Of a stretch of 64,000 nucleotides of DNA, positions 1 to 10,575 are shown one piece after another. The translations under genes and the position numbers were made by a program. How positions within the stretch are numbered: position 1 is the stretch's first letter; every line of letters starts with the position of its first letter. Source of the stretch: Aplidium turbinatum (Eukaryota; Chordata; Ascidiacea; Aplousobranchia; Polyclinidae); contig OU964932.1 in the NCBI GenBank assembly GCA_918807975.1, positions 20,553,501 through 20,617,500 on the forward strand, read 5' to 3'. The notes under the pieces were generated by a model. The model ran no database searches, was not told where the DNA came from, and saw only the letters and a list, made by a program, of their open reading frames with translations.

Positions 1-52
1 AATAAAACATGCATTTATGATAGAAAATACAGTAAGTTATGGGAATGACTCG

Positions 53-186
53 ACGTCGGCAGCTTGGCGTTGAAGGTTTGTGTTAGGAAAGTATTAGTCA
101 TTTTGATGACATGCGTTCGATTCTCAGCCTTGCCATAGCTCTTTTTTCCTCTGTAATTACCAACAAAGTTCAAAGCAAGAATCCAC
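53..186 (+). repeat. tRNA-derived SINE, family A, copy 1
   Basis: A tRNA-like head with a B-box-like GCGTTCGATTCTC near 113-125 is followed by a body containing AGCTCTTTTTTCCTCTGT and then AATTACCAACAAAGTTCAAA. The same head and body recur at 6054-6162 (minus) and 29446-29560 (plus), which defines the family. The A-box part is degenerate here, so this looks like an older copy. Confidence 0.6.
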
Positions 187-1616
187 TTTCTGGCGGAGTG
201 CTGGAAAGGTTGCAATTGGACGGTAGCCACATGTTCTGATTGGTTGGCCGTGTCATTGCACTCATTGGGATCTTACTAGGAATTGACCTGTGTATGTGGT
301 TACCGTCGCGGATATTCTTTGCTCTCAATCTTTTCAAAGGCAGCCAATTCAGCACAAACAAAAAATCAACACTTTAATATGAACGACTTTTGGCCCACGA
401 CAGTTCATACTGTAATACAGCCGGAATAAGAATATATTTGAATAAGGAAGAGTGAGGAGACAGTTGTGGCAAGAAACGCTAGTAGAGTCTATGTTTTCTA
501 AAAGTTGGCTATGTCACACATTTGAATTGTCATTTGCTTGCAAAGCAGCAGAATAGCTTAGTGATTGATTTAGATTACTCAGGATTTACAGCAAAGATGC
601 GCATATATGAAAGAAGCTGAACTTGATGGCGCAATGTAATCTTCAAATTTTGTTTTGAAAATTCAAGGGTTTACTGCATGTTCGCAAGTAACCTAAAAAC
701 TTTTAAAATTTGAAGATGTACATTGGTACTGAACATGAAACGTTGGTAAAACTTCATAAAACTATGAAGTTTTTTATCGGCAAATGAATGTCGTTTGACA
801 AAAAGATTAAGGTAAATGCGGATTACCCGAAACTTTGAAGTGCTTATAATTACATCTTGCTCTGCTTATAAAGTTTTCTTATAAACCTTCGCCCACAGCT
901 GCAAGAAGCTTTGTGCCGCAGGCAATTTGCAGCAGAAGGAAATTGACTTTCTCAGTAAGCACAATGGTGACAATTCTACTCTAATTCAACATCTCTAGAC
1001 GTTGAACCAGTGTGAAAAAAGATTAAATTTTTGTCTGGTTTGTTGAACTTAAAACTACGGTTAACGCTGAGAAAACATCTTCTCAAGCAATAAGATTTGT
1101 TTAACACAGTGATTGTTTCGAAGTTTCAATTTACCTAGATTATATTTGAATAAGCACCTTCTGACGGTCTGCAAAAGTTGAAACAGGCTGTAAAGGTTGC
1201 TTTAATAATAGCGGTTCATTTTACTTGAATTAGCTATACTTAGCATTGCGCTTGGCATTGCGCACTCTTTTGTGGTATTAGTACTATTTATCGCACTAAA
1301 CCACGTTAAACGTACATTTGAGTACCTCATCAAAAGACCGTATTAGAATGAACATTCGTCAAAACTGGTAATAATTAGCGAAGCTAGAAAATATGAAGGA
1401 ACCCTAATCACGAATGCATGTGTCTACAACATTTTCCAAATCCAAATGTTTAAAACTTAAAAACGCTATCTAATCATTTCACAGCCAAGAAATCAGTCGT
1501 TTATGTTGAGTTTTTTTTTGTGACAACTGCACCAACCAAACTTTTTATTTTGCACAACAATAACATGGCAAAGCTTATGGCCTACTACAGTATATTCAGA
1601 TCTTTATATTTATCTA
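187..1616. other. Intergenic stretch, no gene recognised
   Basis: AT-rich sequence with only short open frames and no protein similarity that I recognise on either strand. No tandem repeat or clear transposon end was seen. Confidence 0.5.
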
Positions 1617-2483
1617 TAGATTGCTTCCTCGATTATCCAGTCTAGTTTGGACAATCGTTTCAGAAATTTGATCGGATAAGCAAAAGACGGATAACTGAAT
1701 TGTTATATTTAAGTAAAGAAAACGACAGAGTAACATTATTATGATACTAGTTTAAAGTTTAAAATTGATGAAGTTCAATATTGTACCAATAACTTGCCCA
1801 CTTGACTATCAGTTTAACAGTTGATATACTGAAAAAACTTTCGTACCATATCACACACTTTCAGCTTGTCTTCAACCAGTGCCGGTGTTAGGGTATTTTG
1901 TGCTCTGTGCGGAATATGCTTTGCGGGCCCCAATGAAAATGATCCAATTCAGTAGCTATTTTGAAAGGGGAAGGGGCGGGCGAAGCCTGACGGCGTGATC
2001 GCCGAAGACGACACCCAGCGACGGGGTCTGGGGGGGCTCCTCCACAAAATTTTAAAAAATTACTTTGAATTTGGTGCATTCTGAGAGCATGTTTAACAAA
2101 AATTTGGGTATGAATATTACTGTAAAATGGTGCTGTCCGGTGGCATATGGCCATTGTTTTTTCAGCATATAATGTATTATTTTAAAAAAATGTAATAATC
2201 TTGCTAGTTCTGTTTCAATGACAAAAATGCCAAGACTTGATAAGTAGGCTAGTCCTGGCCCATTGTAGCCAAAGCAGCCCTGATTGTTTTAATGGTGACG
2301 CACTGTTACTTTATTGACAGTGCTGATGCATCCACGATTAGATTTACTTAAAAGTAAAATTCTCGGAAACAATTCTTGCAACGGCTAGAAAACCATAAAA
2401 TTTTGAAACGTTGTTGAAAAATAAAGCAACCGGATAATCGAATGCCGTTTAATCGAGGTACGGATAATCAAGGAAGCGCTGTA
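1617..2483. mobile_element. pogo/Tigger-like non-autonomous DNA transposon
   Basis: The ends are imperfect inverted repeats: TAGATTGCTTCCTCGATTAT on the left, and on the right the reverse complement reads TACAGCGCTTCCTTGATTAT. Each end is flanked by TA, the target of Tc1/mariner/pogo elements. Inside both ends are further copies of a GGATAAxCGA motif, as in Tigger-type termini. No transposase frame remains. A GC-rich repeat near 1877-2289 seems to be inserted inside. Confidence 0.6.
1877..2289. mobile_element. GC-rich hAT-like repeat, GGGGTCTGGGGGG family
   Basis: It begins CAGTGCCGGTGTTAGGG, like many hAT termini, and contains GGGGTCTGGGGGGGCTCC followed by an A/T run and CATTCTGAGAGCATG. 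The same block occurs at about 48240-48440, and weaker versions near 31220-31290 and, reversed, near 34400-34480. I could not find a convincing target duplication, so the right edge is approximate. Confidence 0.45.
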
Positions 2484-2752
2484 TATGATATTCATCCGGG
2501 TCCAACGCTACATAAAAGTGAACAATTTCACTTCTTGTGTATGAGGTACTAGCAGTCACGTTCTAGGCAATGCAGCCATTGGACTGTGTTGCTGTCAAGC
2601 GCTGTGAGATTGGTATTTCCATTTCGAGGTCCGTAAATGGGGCATTAATGAATGATGTGTTGCGCGGTTTCGGTGGTTGATCCATACACACAGGATGACG
2701 ATTCAAACATTTTAAGAACATAATATTTCAATAAAAAACATAAATAACTCAC

Positions 2753-2881
2753 GTAGCCAATATCTTGTCTGACACGTGTTTCTTCTCTCACTTTCCAAAA
2801 AGGGGAAAATAAGCAAATTACGACCAAGCAGTTGCCAAGAAGTAGCAACAGAGTTAAGAAAATGTCACACGCTTTACCCAT
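2753..2881 (-). CDS. Possible first exon of a membrane protein (minus strand)
   Basis: A start codon in a strong context (ACCATGG) opens 43 codons ending exactly at a good splice donor, GTGAGT. The peptide starts MGKACDIFLTLLLLLGN and has one hydrophobic stretch at about residues 6-27 followed by SPFWKV, charged residues and a tyrosine. A leading membrane segment followed by a PFW/PSW motif resembles the first exon of PMP22/claudin-superfamily proteins. That is a resemblance from memory, not a match. I could not find a convincing second exon at lower coordinates, where it should lie, because that DNA is mostly transposon. It may be a chance frame or an orphaned exon. Confidence 0.25.
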
Positions 2882-3295
2882 GGTACAGTTTTAGATGTTT
2901 TCAGTTGCAATCTAGAAGCACAAATCCATTATGTTGCTTTTTTAATGTATTGCTTTGCTGTTGAATAATGCCATTCAATTCAATTAACGTTGTCTATTAT
3001 TGTCTAGACTTACTTCTTACCCAAAACTGTAGCTACGAATCTAAGAGCAACCGCTGCATTGCTTTGAGAAACTACTAATTCCCAATCAGGGCCAGCAATC
3101 TAATGTAGTTTGAAGTTGAAAGTAATCTCTTTTCTCTGCCCTCGAGTATAATCTCTCTGCATGTTTAGCTAGCTCCACAATGGTTCATTAATTTATTGAT
3201 TGAACTATTATTCCCCAGTTTAAAAAAGCCTGTTTTTTTAAATTTAATCCTAAAAGTTGTTTGAAAAACTTGAAAAACATTGAATCACTGACACA

Positions 3296-3400
3296 TGTCG
3301 GCGGCATATCCAAGTGTGGTGCGAACCTGATACGGCACTCGGAAGGTCACTGGTTTGACTCCGCTCGAGCATGCAGCTGAGTTATGTAGAACACTAACCA
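3296..3400 (+). repeat. tRNA-like SINE fragment
   Basis: A B-box-like CTGGTTTGACTCCGCTCG near 3350-3367 lies about 50 bases after a weak A-box-like region. No second copy of this exact sequence was noticed, so the assignment rests on the tRNA-like boxes alone. Confidence 0.3.
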
Positions 3401-4442
3401 TAGTCATGTTGACAAGCGGTGTCACTAGATTAGGCCGACCTACCTACGGAACAGCTGTTTTAATGAGTTTATCAAATTGCTACCCAGTAACTTTAAACGT
3501 TTATTATTCACATTTTTAGACTAATTACGCACCTTCTACCGCTCTAAAAGAACCCTTGACAAACTTAACTTTACAACCAACTCACTGACATTACAATATA
3601 AAAGTGACCAGCCTAGTGGGTAGGCTAATCATATCTTCTTGCTACAAGTTTATAATAAATCCTGATCGACCAGCTGTCTTTACTCATTTCTCCACTGATC
3701 TACCTTTGTATTGCATTTGAAAGAGAGTGTGAGAAATGTCATGTACTCAAAATAAAATTTGGGTGATGTAGACGCTTTTTATAAAAAAATGCATTTCTCC
3801 TTTTTCTGCTCTTAAATTTACGGTCCGATATTTTTCGAATGCAAAGCGATAAACAAACGACAGAGCACTCAATATTGAAGAGAACCGAAATTCGGATACA
3901 TTGTTGAAATAACCTAGCACTAGTTTCCATAACATCGCCAAACGTGTTAGTTCTATCGTATCACAAATCCTTCAGCGATGGAACAATAAAGCTAAAGTTT
4001 TATTTCGCTTGAGGCTAGAAACCTCTTGAATTGACATGTTTTCATTTCTCTCTGTTTGATTTATCTGTCGTCATGTGATGCTGAGTGAGGCCCTAAGCAA
4101 ATCACGTAATTACATTTTCTTTTTGTATACAGCAGAGGCAGAACAATTAGTGTCATAAGGAGAAAGTGCTCATCAACAAATTCAAAATAAGTTTTTGCCC
4201 CAAGCAGCTCAAGGTTGCTACACCATCAGTGTGACGTCGTTTACGTCATATTAAGCAGTTAGGCTACAAATTCGGCAGTGACATCTTATTGCGTTACCTG
4301 GTGCAAAGAAAATCTTTCTTACGCTTTGTTCAAAAGTTTCTTTTCCTCACTCTTTGATATTTGTAAAGATTTAGCTTGCCGAGACGCTAATAGCCAAAAT
4401 GTGCCCATTGAAAACATTTTTGATACGAATATCTTCGGCATG
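3401..4442. other. Intergenic stretch, nothing recognised
   Basis: Only short frames on both strands, with no recognisable protein, RNA gene or transposon end. Confidence 0.4.
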
Positions 4443-4691
4443 ACCCAGCTCAGTGGCCGAGATGTTATCGTCTTCGACTCTAGTGCTGGTAGGTCTGGGA
4501 TCAATTTCAGATCGAGTCATACCAAACACTTTAAAGACAATACCGATTGTGTTCTTTCTTACATAACCCATTAACTAATAATGTGATGATATTTTAAATA
4601 TGATACAAAATTAAAATGAGGTCTTTTAGCCTTGTCGCTCAAAGACCCTAGCAGTTGCACAGAGGCAGTAAATAAAACCATAACATTTTTT
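4443..4691 (+). repeat. tRNA-derived SINE, family C, copy 1
   Basis: A tRNA-like head (CAGTGGCCGAGATG, then GGGATCAATTTCAGATCG as degenerate B box) is followed by a body shared with 50511-50765: ACCGATTGTGTTCT, AATGTGAT, CTTGTCGCT and the tail AATAAAACCATAACATT. The two copies align over their whole length of about 250 bp, so both are near full length. Confidence 0.75.
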
Positions 4692-5885
4692 AGCTAGTTT
4701 GCTTTTTTTCCTCACCTTGTTAGTTGCAATCCTGAGTTGGCCTAGAGTAGTATGCTCGCCTATGGCCCACCTGTGCTTAAAGCTCTTAAATATTTTATAT
4801 CTTCATTTTGCAGCTTATATTCAATCGTGTGTCATCAGGTTCCATGGTTAAATAGAGACGCCAAGCTGTCGAATTAAAAATGTTTTGAAATGATAGTTCT
4901 TGCAACACAAAGTAGGCCTATGCCTGATAATAATAATAATAATAACGACGATAATAGCCTATACTGTATTTAGCGGTAGCGCTCCCCCAAACTGCTTGCT
5001 TTGGAGTGCTTCACAGCAGGTTTAAAAACAAGACTGTAAGTTTAACCTGCAGGCGAATACAAAACGTAAAACATAATTTTAAAGCAAGCTGGCATAACCT
5101 TACTTGTTTCTTTAACGAAACCGTTCTTAAACCTACAGCAGCGTATTTCAATATTAACATAAAATTCAGTGACATAATGTTTACAAAATATTGAAAAGGT
5201 AATGTTTTCAAGAAAAATATTTCTCTATCTTGTTGTTCTCTATTTTTCTCATGTAGGTTACATTCCAGCTTAGTTATCAAAAATGAAAACAACAAAAAAT
5301 CCAGCAAAAGCAGTTGATTTTGTATTAATGTTCACTCTGACGTAACTGGTTTGTAGGCTACTCAGAATGCTGACGCACATGTTGCTCCATGGCATCTAAT
5401 GAAAAATTTATTGCGAGTTGTCATCTTGCTTTGTACAGCATCACTAGCCACCAGCAGGTTTGAATTCACTTGAACACGAGCAGCAGATTGACAAGCATTG
5501 TGTCAAGGCATGAGTCCTAATCGAAACGACGCGACTTTGTAGGCTTACGTATCATCACTGACATCACCAGGATTTGGCACTGCTACCAGAAAATTATGGT
5601 CTGCTGCAAACCGCATAAGAACAAAAAAACTAAAACAAATGGCAACCTTTGTCGATAAAGGATGACAACTTAACCAAACTGTCCAAAATGCAACGCACCA
5701 AATCAGTCTACAGACCATCCCATATTGGAGTGCCCAGTAACCCAGCATCAAGGAGGATACCTCAAAGATACCTCACCACCAATGCAACAATGTTCTCATG
5801 GATTGGCTAAATAAAAATTGCTTGGACTTATAGCGTCAAACGAAACAACAAAATCATCGAAATCTACACTAGAATTTCTTTAACT
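4692..5885. other. Intergenic stretch with a short (AAT)n run
   Basis: No gene recognised. A trinucleotide run, roughly (AAT)6 then ACG, lies near 4929-4952. Confidence 0.4.
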
Positions 5886-6456
5886 CTAATAAATTTTAGG
5901 TAGGCACTTTAACAAGCAGATTTCTAATAATCTACGCGCGTATCCAATCCAACCACGAACCAATGAGATGCTACGTTATCTGTACGTTATCTACGTTATC
6001 TGCTATTGTGACCATTCCAGCATTCAGCCAGAGAATTAATAATTAGCCTACTTTGAACCTTGTTTGGTAATTACAGAAGAAAAAAGAGCTATAGCAGAGG
6101 TGGGAATCAAACCCACGTCATTGTAATGACTACTACCACCCTAACCCAATGCGCCAAGCCAACCGATGGCAAAGCAATGATTTAATTTAGCTAGAATTTG
6201 CGTTTTTCCTTAATTCTTCCCAAACGCAATCTTGCTAACGTCATGAAAAGCGTAGCTTCTGATTGGTTCGTGCTGGATTGGATGATGATGATGATGATGT
6301 TCGCCCTTCGTTTCCGAAGATGGCTGTAAGTTTATGTAAGTTTAAGTAAGTTTAAAATTGGATATGTAAGTTGTAAGTTTAAGTATTGTAAGTTTAGTTT
6401 AATGTAAGTTTAAGATTGGATATCTGCATGTTAAAGTGCCTACCTAAATTTTAAAC
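5886..6456. mobile_element. Long-inverted-repeat (foldback) MITE
   Basis: The outer arms pair: the left arm carries TTTTAGGTAGGCACTTTAAC at about 5894-5913 and the right arm its near-perfect complement at about 6430-6449. The pairing resumes inward with TATCCAATCCAACCACGAAC against GTTCGTGCTGGATTGGATGA. Arms are about 100 bp with gaps. The loop contains the SINE at 6054-6162 and short direct repeats (ACGTTATCT, TAAGTTTAA, GATGAT). No protein frame is present. Confidence 0.6.
6054..6162 (-). repeat. tRNA-derived SINE, family A, copy 2
   Basis: Read on the minus strand, an A-box-like TTGGCGCATTGGGTTAGG and a clean B box GTGGGTTTGATTCCCACC are followed by the body CTCTTTTTTCTTCTGTAATT, shared with the copies at 53 and 29446. 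It lies inside the loop of the foldback element, so it inserted after that element did. Confidence 0.75.
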
Positions 6457-6660
6457 AGACGTAACGCAGCAACAACACTACATTTAACATAAAAAAACAA
6501 AAACAATGAGCTAACGTTTTCGGCTAATCATACAGCCCTTTTCAAGCCTATAAGAAGAATAGTTTTAAAAGAAATACTAAAGAATAATACACTATCACAA
6601 CAAAATATGGATAAATCTAAACATTTGAGAAACTTGCTAATCTAGCCTAGCTCACACAAA
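6457..6660 (+). repeat. Dispersed repeat with CGTTTTCGGCT motif, copy 1
   Basis: The segment with CAGCAACAACACTACATTTA, then AACGTTTTCGGCTAATC, matches the minus strand at about 42288-42452 over more than 150 bases. A shorter related piece, AACGTTTTCGGCTTTAC, is at about 33673-33735. A CGTTTTCGGCT motif followed by CTTTTCA-type sequence recalls the ends of Penelope-like retroelements. That link is only suggestive. Confidence 0.4.
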
Positions 6661-6860
6661 CTGATAACTAAAAATTACGCAGCACAACTGGTCAAGTATT
6701 TGAGAGGTAAAATTAATTAATTGATTAAGAAATTATTAAATTAAATAATTGTTCAGAAATAAATAAATTCTAATAAATTTACTTTACAAATGTAGATACA
6801 AACGACCTGTTTAAGCCTGACGTGCGCGGGTTTGCTATGGTAGTAACGGTTTCCACTACC

Positions 6861-6912
6861 TTCCGTCTGTAGATGTTGAATCAATGTAAAATTGACGGAA
6901 ATTGCTATCTGG
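6861..6912 (-). mobile_element. Small MITE fragment
   Basis: On the minus strand CCAGATAGCAATTTCCGTCA leads into TTTTACATTGATTCAACAT. The same end and core occur at 28192-28266, and related ends at 19576-19643 and 54390-54445. Confidence 0.45.
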
Positions 6913-7028
6913 GATTCGTGTGATAGGCGGTTAGTTTCAAGTCGAGGTTTCAGCAAGCAAGGTTTTATGGATACAACCAGGACCACTGAGAGGATAATCT
7001 GGGCCTGGTAGCCTACCGATGAGATCTT

Positions 7029-10000
7029 CAACTTAACTCAAAAATGGCTGCAATCGCAATGGGCAAGGAGTGGCGTAGCGGTTAGTGGAGTGGCACCTCA
7101 CTCCACTGCCTGGGTTCGATACTTGGTGCTGACACGGAAGTCTTACTTAACTCATAAACGGCTGCAATCGCAATGAGCAAGGCGTAGCCGTTAGTGGAGT
7201 GGCAACTCAATCCACCGGCCCGTGTTCGATGCTTGGTGCTGACACGGGAAGTCTAACTTAACTCATAGAAGGCTACAATCGCATTGGGAAAAGAGTGGCG
7301 TAGCGGTTAGTAGAGTGGCACCTCACTCCACCGGCCCGGGTTCGATACTGAGTGATGTCACCAGAAGTCTAACTTAACTCATAAAAAGCTACAATCGCAT
7401 TGGGCAATGAGTGGCGTAGCGGTTAGTGGAGTAGCAACTCACTCCACCAGGTAGGGTTCGATGCTTGATGCTGACACGGAAGTCTAACTTAACTCATAAA
7501 ACGCTACAATCGCATTGGGCAAGGAGTGGCGTAGCGGTTAGTGGTGTGGCATCTCACTCCACCCGCCAAGGTTCGATACTTGGTGCTGACACGGAAGTCT
7601 AACTTAACTCATAAAGTCTACAATCGCAATGGGCAAGGAGTGGTGTAGCGGTAAGGGCAGTGGCAACTCAATCTACAGGGTTCGATACTTGGTGCTGACA
7701 CGGGAAGTCTAACTTAACCCACAAAAGCCTGCAATCGCATTGGGCAAGGAGTGGCGTAGTGGTTAGTGGAGGGCACCTCACTCCACTGGCCCGGGTTCGA
7801 TACTTGGTGCTGACACGAGAAGTCTAACTTAACTCATAAACGGCTGCAATCGCAATGGGCAAGGAGTGGCGTAGCGGTAAGTGGAGTGGGACCTCACTCC
7901 ACCGGCCCGGGTTCGATACTGAGTGATGTCACCAGAAGTCTAACTTAACTCATAAAAGGCTACAATCGCATTGGGCAATTAGTGGCTTAGCGGTTAGTGG
8001 AGAAGCAGCTCACTCCACCTGGCAGTGTTTGATGCTTGGTGCTGACACGGGAAAGTCTAACTTAACTCATAAAAGGCTACAATCGCATTGGGCAATTAGT
8101 GGCGTAGCGGTTAGTGGAGAAACAGCTAACTCCATCGGCCCTGGTTCGATACTTGGTGCTGACACGAGAAGTCTAACTTAACTCATAAACGGCTACAATC
8201 AAAATGAGCAAAGAGTGGTGTAGCGGTTAGTGGAGTGGCATCTCACTCCAGCGGACCGGGTTCGATACTGAGTGCTGACACGGGAAGTCTAACTTAACTC
8301 ATCAAAGTCTAAATTCGCTTTGGGCAAGGAGTGGTGTAGCGGTTAGTGGAGTGGCATCTCACTCTACCGGCCTGGGTTCGATACTTGGTGCTGACACGAG
8401 AAGTTTAACTTAACTCATAAACGGCTGCAATCGCAATGGGCAAGGAGTGGCGTAGCGGTTAGTGGAGTGGCATCTCACTCCACCGGCCCGGGCTCGATGC
8501 TTGGTCCTGACACGGGAAGTCTAACTTAACTCATAAAGTCTACAATCGCAATGGGCAAGGAGTGGTGTGGCGGTAAGAGGAGTGGCAACTCAATCTACAG
8601 GGTTCGATACTTGGTGCTGACACGGGAAGTCTAACTTAACCCACAAAAGCCTGCAATCGCATTGGGCAAGGAGTGGCGTAGTGGTTAGTGGAGGGCACCT
8701 CACTCCACTGGCCCGGGTTCGATACTTGGTGCTGACACGAGAAGTCTAACTTAACTCATAAACGGCTGCAATCGCAATGGGCAAGGAGTGGCGTAGCCGT
8801 ACGTGGAGTGGGACCTCACTCCACCGGCCAGGGTTCGATACTGAGTGATGTCACCAGAAGTCTAACTTAACTCATCAAAGGCTACAATTGCATTGGGCAA
8901 TTAGTGACGTAGCGGTTAGTGGAGAAATAGCTCACTCCATCGGCCCTGGTTCGATACTTGGTGCTGACACGAGAAGTCTAACTTAACTCATCAAAGTCTA
9001 AATTCGCTTTGGGCAAGGAGTGGTGTAGCGGTTAGTGGAGTGGCATCTCACTCCACCGGCCAGGGTTCGATACTGAGTGATGTCACCAGAAGTCTAACTT
9101 AACTCATCAAAGGCTACAATTGCATTGGGCAATTAGTGACGTAGCGGTTAGTGGAGTGGCATCTCACTCCAGCGGACCGGGTTCGATACTGAGTGCTGAC
9201 ACGAGAAGTCTAACTTAACTCATCAAAGTCTAAATTCGCTTTGGGCAAGGAGTGGTGTAGCGGTTAGTGGAGTGGCATCTCACTCTACCGGCCTGGGTTC
9301 GATACTTGGTGCTGACACAAGAAGTCTAACTTAACTCATAAACGGCTGCAATCGCAATGGGCAAGGAGTGGTGTAGCGGTTAGTGGAGTGGCATCTCACT
9401 CTACCGGCCTGGGTTCGATACTTGGTGCTGACACAAGAAGTCTAACTTAACTCATAAACGGCTGCAATCGCAATGGGCAAGGAGTGGCGTAGCGGTTAGT
9501 GGAGTGGCATCTCACTCCACCGGCCCGGGCTCGATACTTGGTCCTGACACGGGAAGTCTAACTTAACTCATAAAAGGCTACAATCGCAATAGGCAAAGAG
9601 TGGCGTAGCGGTTAGTGGAGTGGCACCTCACTTTACCGTCCAGGGTTCGATACTTGGTGATGACACGGGAAGTGTAACTTAACTCATAAATGGCTGCAAT
9701 CGCAATGGGCAAGGAGTGGCGTAGCGGTTAGTGAAGTGGCACCTCAATCCACCGGGCCGGTTCGATACTTGGTTCTGACACGGAAGTCTAACCTAACTCA
9801 TAAATGGCTGCTATCGCAATGGGCAAGGAGTGGCGTAGCGGTTAGTGGAGTGGCATATCACTCCAGCGGACCGGGTTCGATACTGAGTGCTGACACGGAA
9901 AGTCTAAATTCGCTTTGGGCAAGGAGTGGTGTAGCGGTTAGTGGAGTGGCATCTCACTCTACCGGCCTGGGTTCGATACTTGGTGCTGACACGAGAAGTC

Positions 10001-10575
10001 TAACTTAACTCATAAACGGCTGCAATCGCAATGGGCAAGGAGTGGCACCTCACTTTACCGGCCAGGGTTCGATACTTGGTGATGACACGGGAAGTGTAAC
10101 TTAACTCATAAAAAGCTGCAATCGCAATGGGCAAGGAGTGGCGTAGCGGTTAGTGAAGTGGCACTTCAATCCACCGGGCCGGTTCGATACTTGGTTCTGA
10201 CACGGAAGTCTAACCTAACTCATAAATGGCTGCTATCGCAATGGGCAAGGTGTGGAGTGGCAACTCAATCTACCGCCCCGGGTTCGATACTTGGTGCTGA
10301 CACGGGAAGTCTAACTTAACTCATAAAAAGCTGCAATCGCAATGGGCAAGGAGTGGTGTTGCGGTTAGTGGAGTGGCATCTCATATCACCGGCCAGCGTT
10401 CGATACTTTGTGCTGACACGGGAAGTCTAACTTAACTCATAAACTGCTGCAATCGCAATGAGCAAGGAGTGGTGTAGCGGTTAGTGGAGTGGCACCTCAC
10501 TCCACCGGCCCGGGTTCGATCTTGAGTGCTGACACGGGAAGTCTAACTTAACTCGTAAAATGCTGCAATCGCAAT
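7029..10575 (+). repeat. tRNA-like tandem satellite, about 31 units of about 116 bp
   Basis: Head-to-tail units of about 116 bp run without interruption; I count 31 B-box-like positions. A typical unit holds TGGCGTAGCGGTTAGTGG (fits the pol III A box), a hairpin GTGGAGTG/CACTCCAC, and CCGGGTTCGATACTTGG (B box), then AAGTCTAACTTAACTCATAA as linker. Spacing between boxes is tRNA-like. Some units are shortened by 6 to 20 bases. Blocks of several units are themselves repeated: 7605-7945 reappears nearly unchanged at about 8527-8866, about eight units away, showing recent expansion. Units differ at scattered sites, so the array is not an assembly stutter of one monomer. It is a tRNA- or SINE-derived satellite. 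No unit folds into a full canonical tRNA with acceptor stem and CCA-ready end, so these are not called as tRNA genes. Confidence 0.9.

Noticed and set aside
9736-10008. A 90-codon frame in the tRNA-like satellite
   Set aside because: It simply translates the 116-bp repeat; the repeating peptide follows the unit.
7029-10575. CRISPR-like array
   Set aside because: Units are contiguous and similar along their whole length, with no unique spacers, and the DNA is animal.
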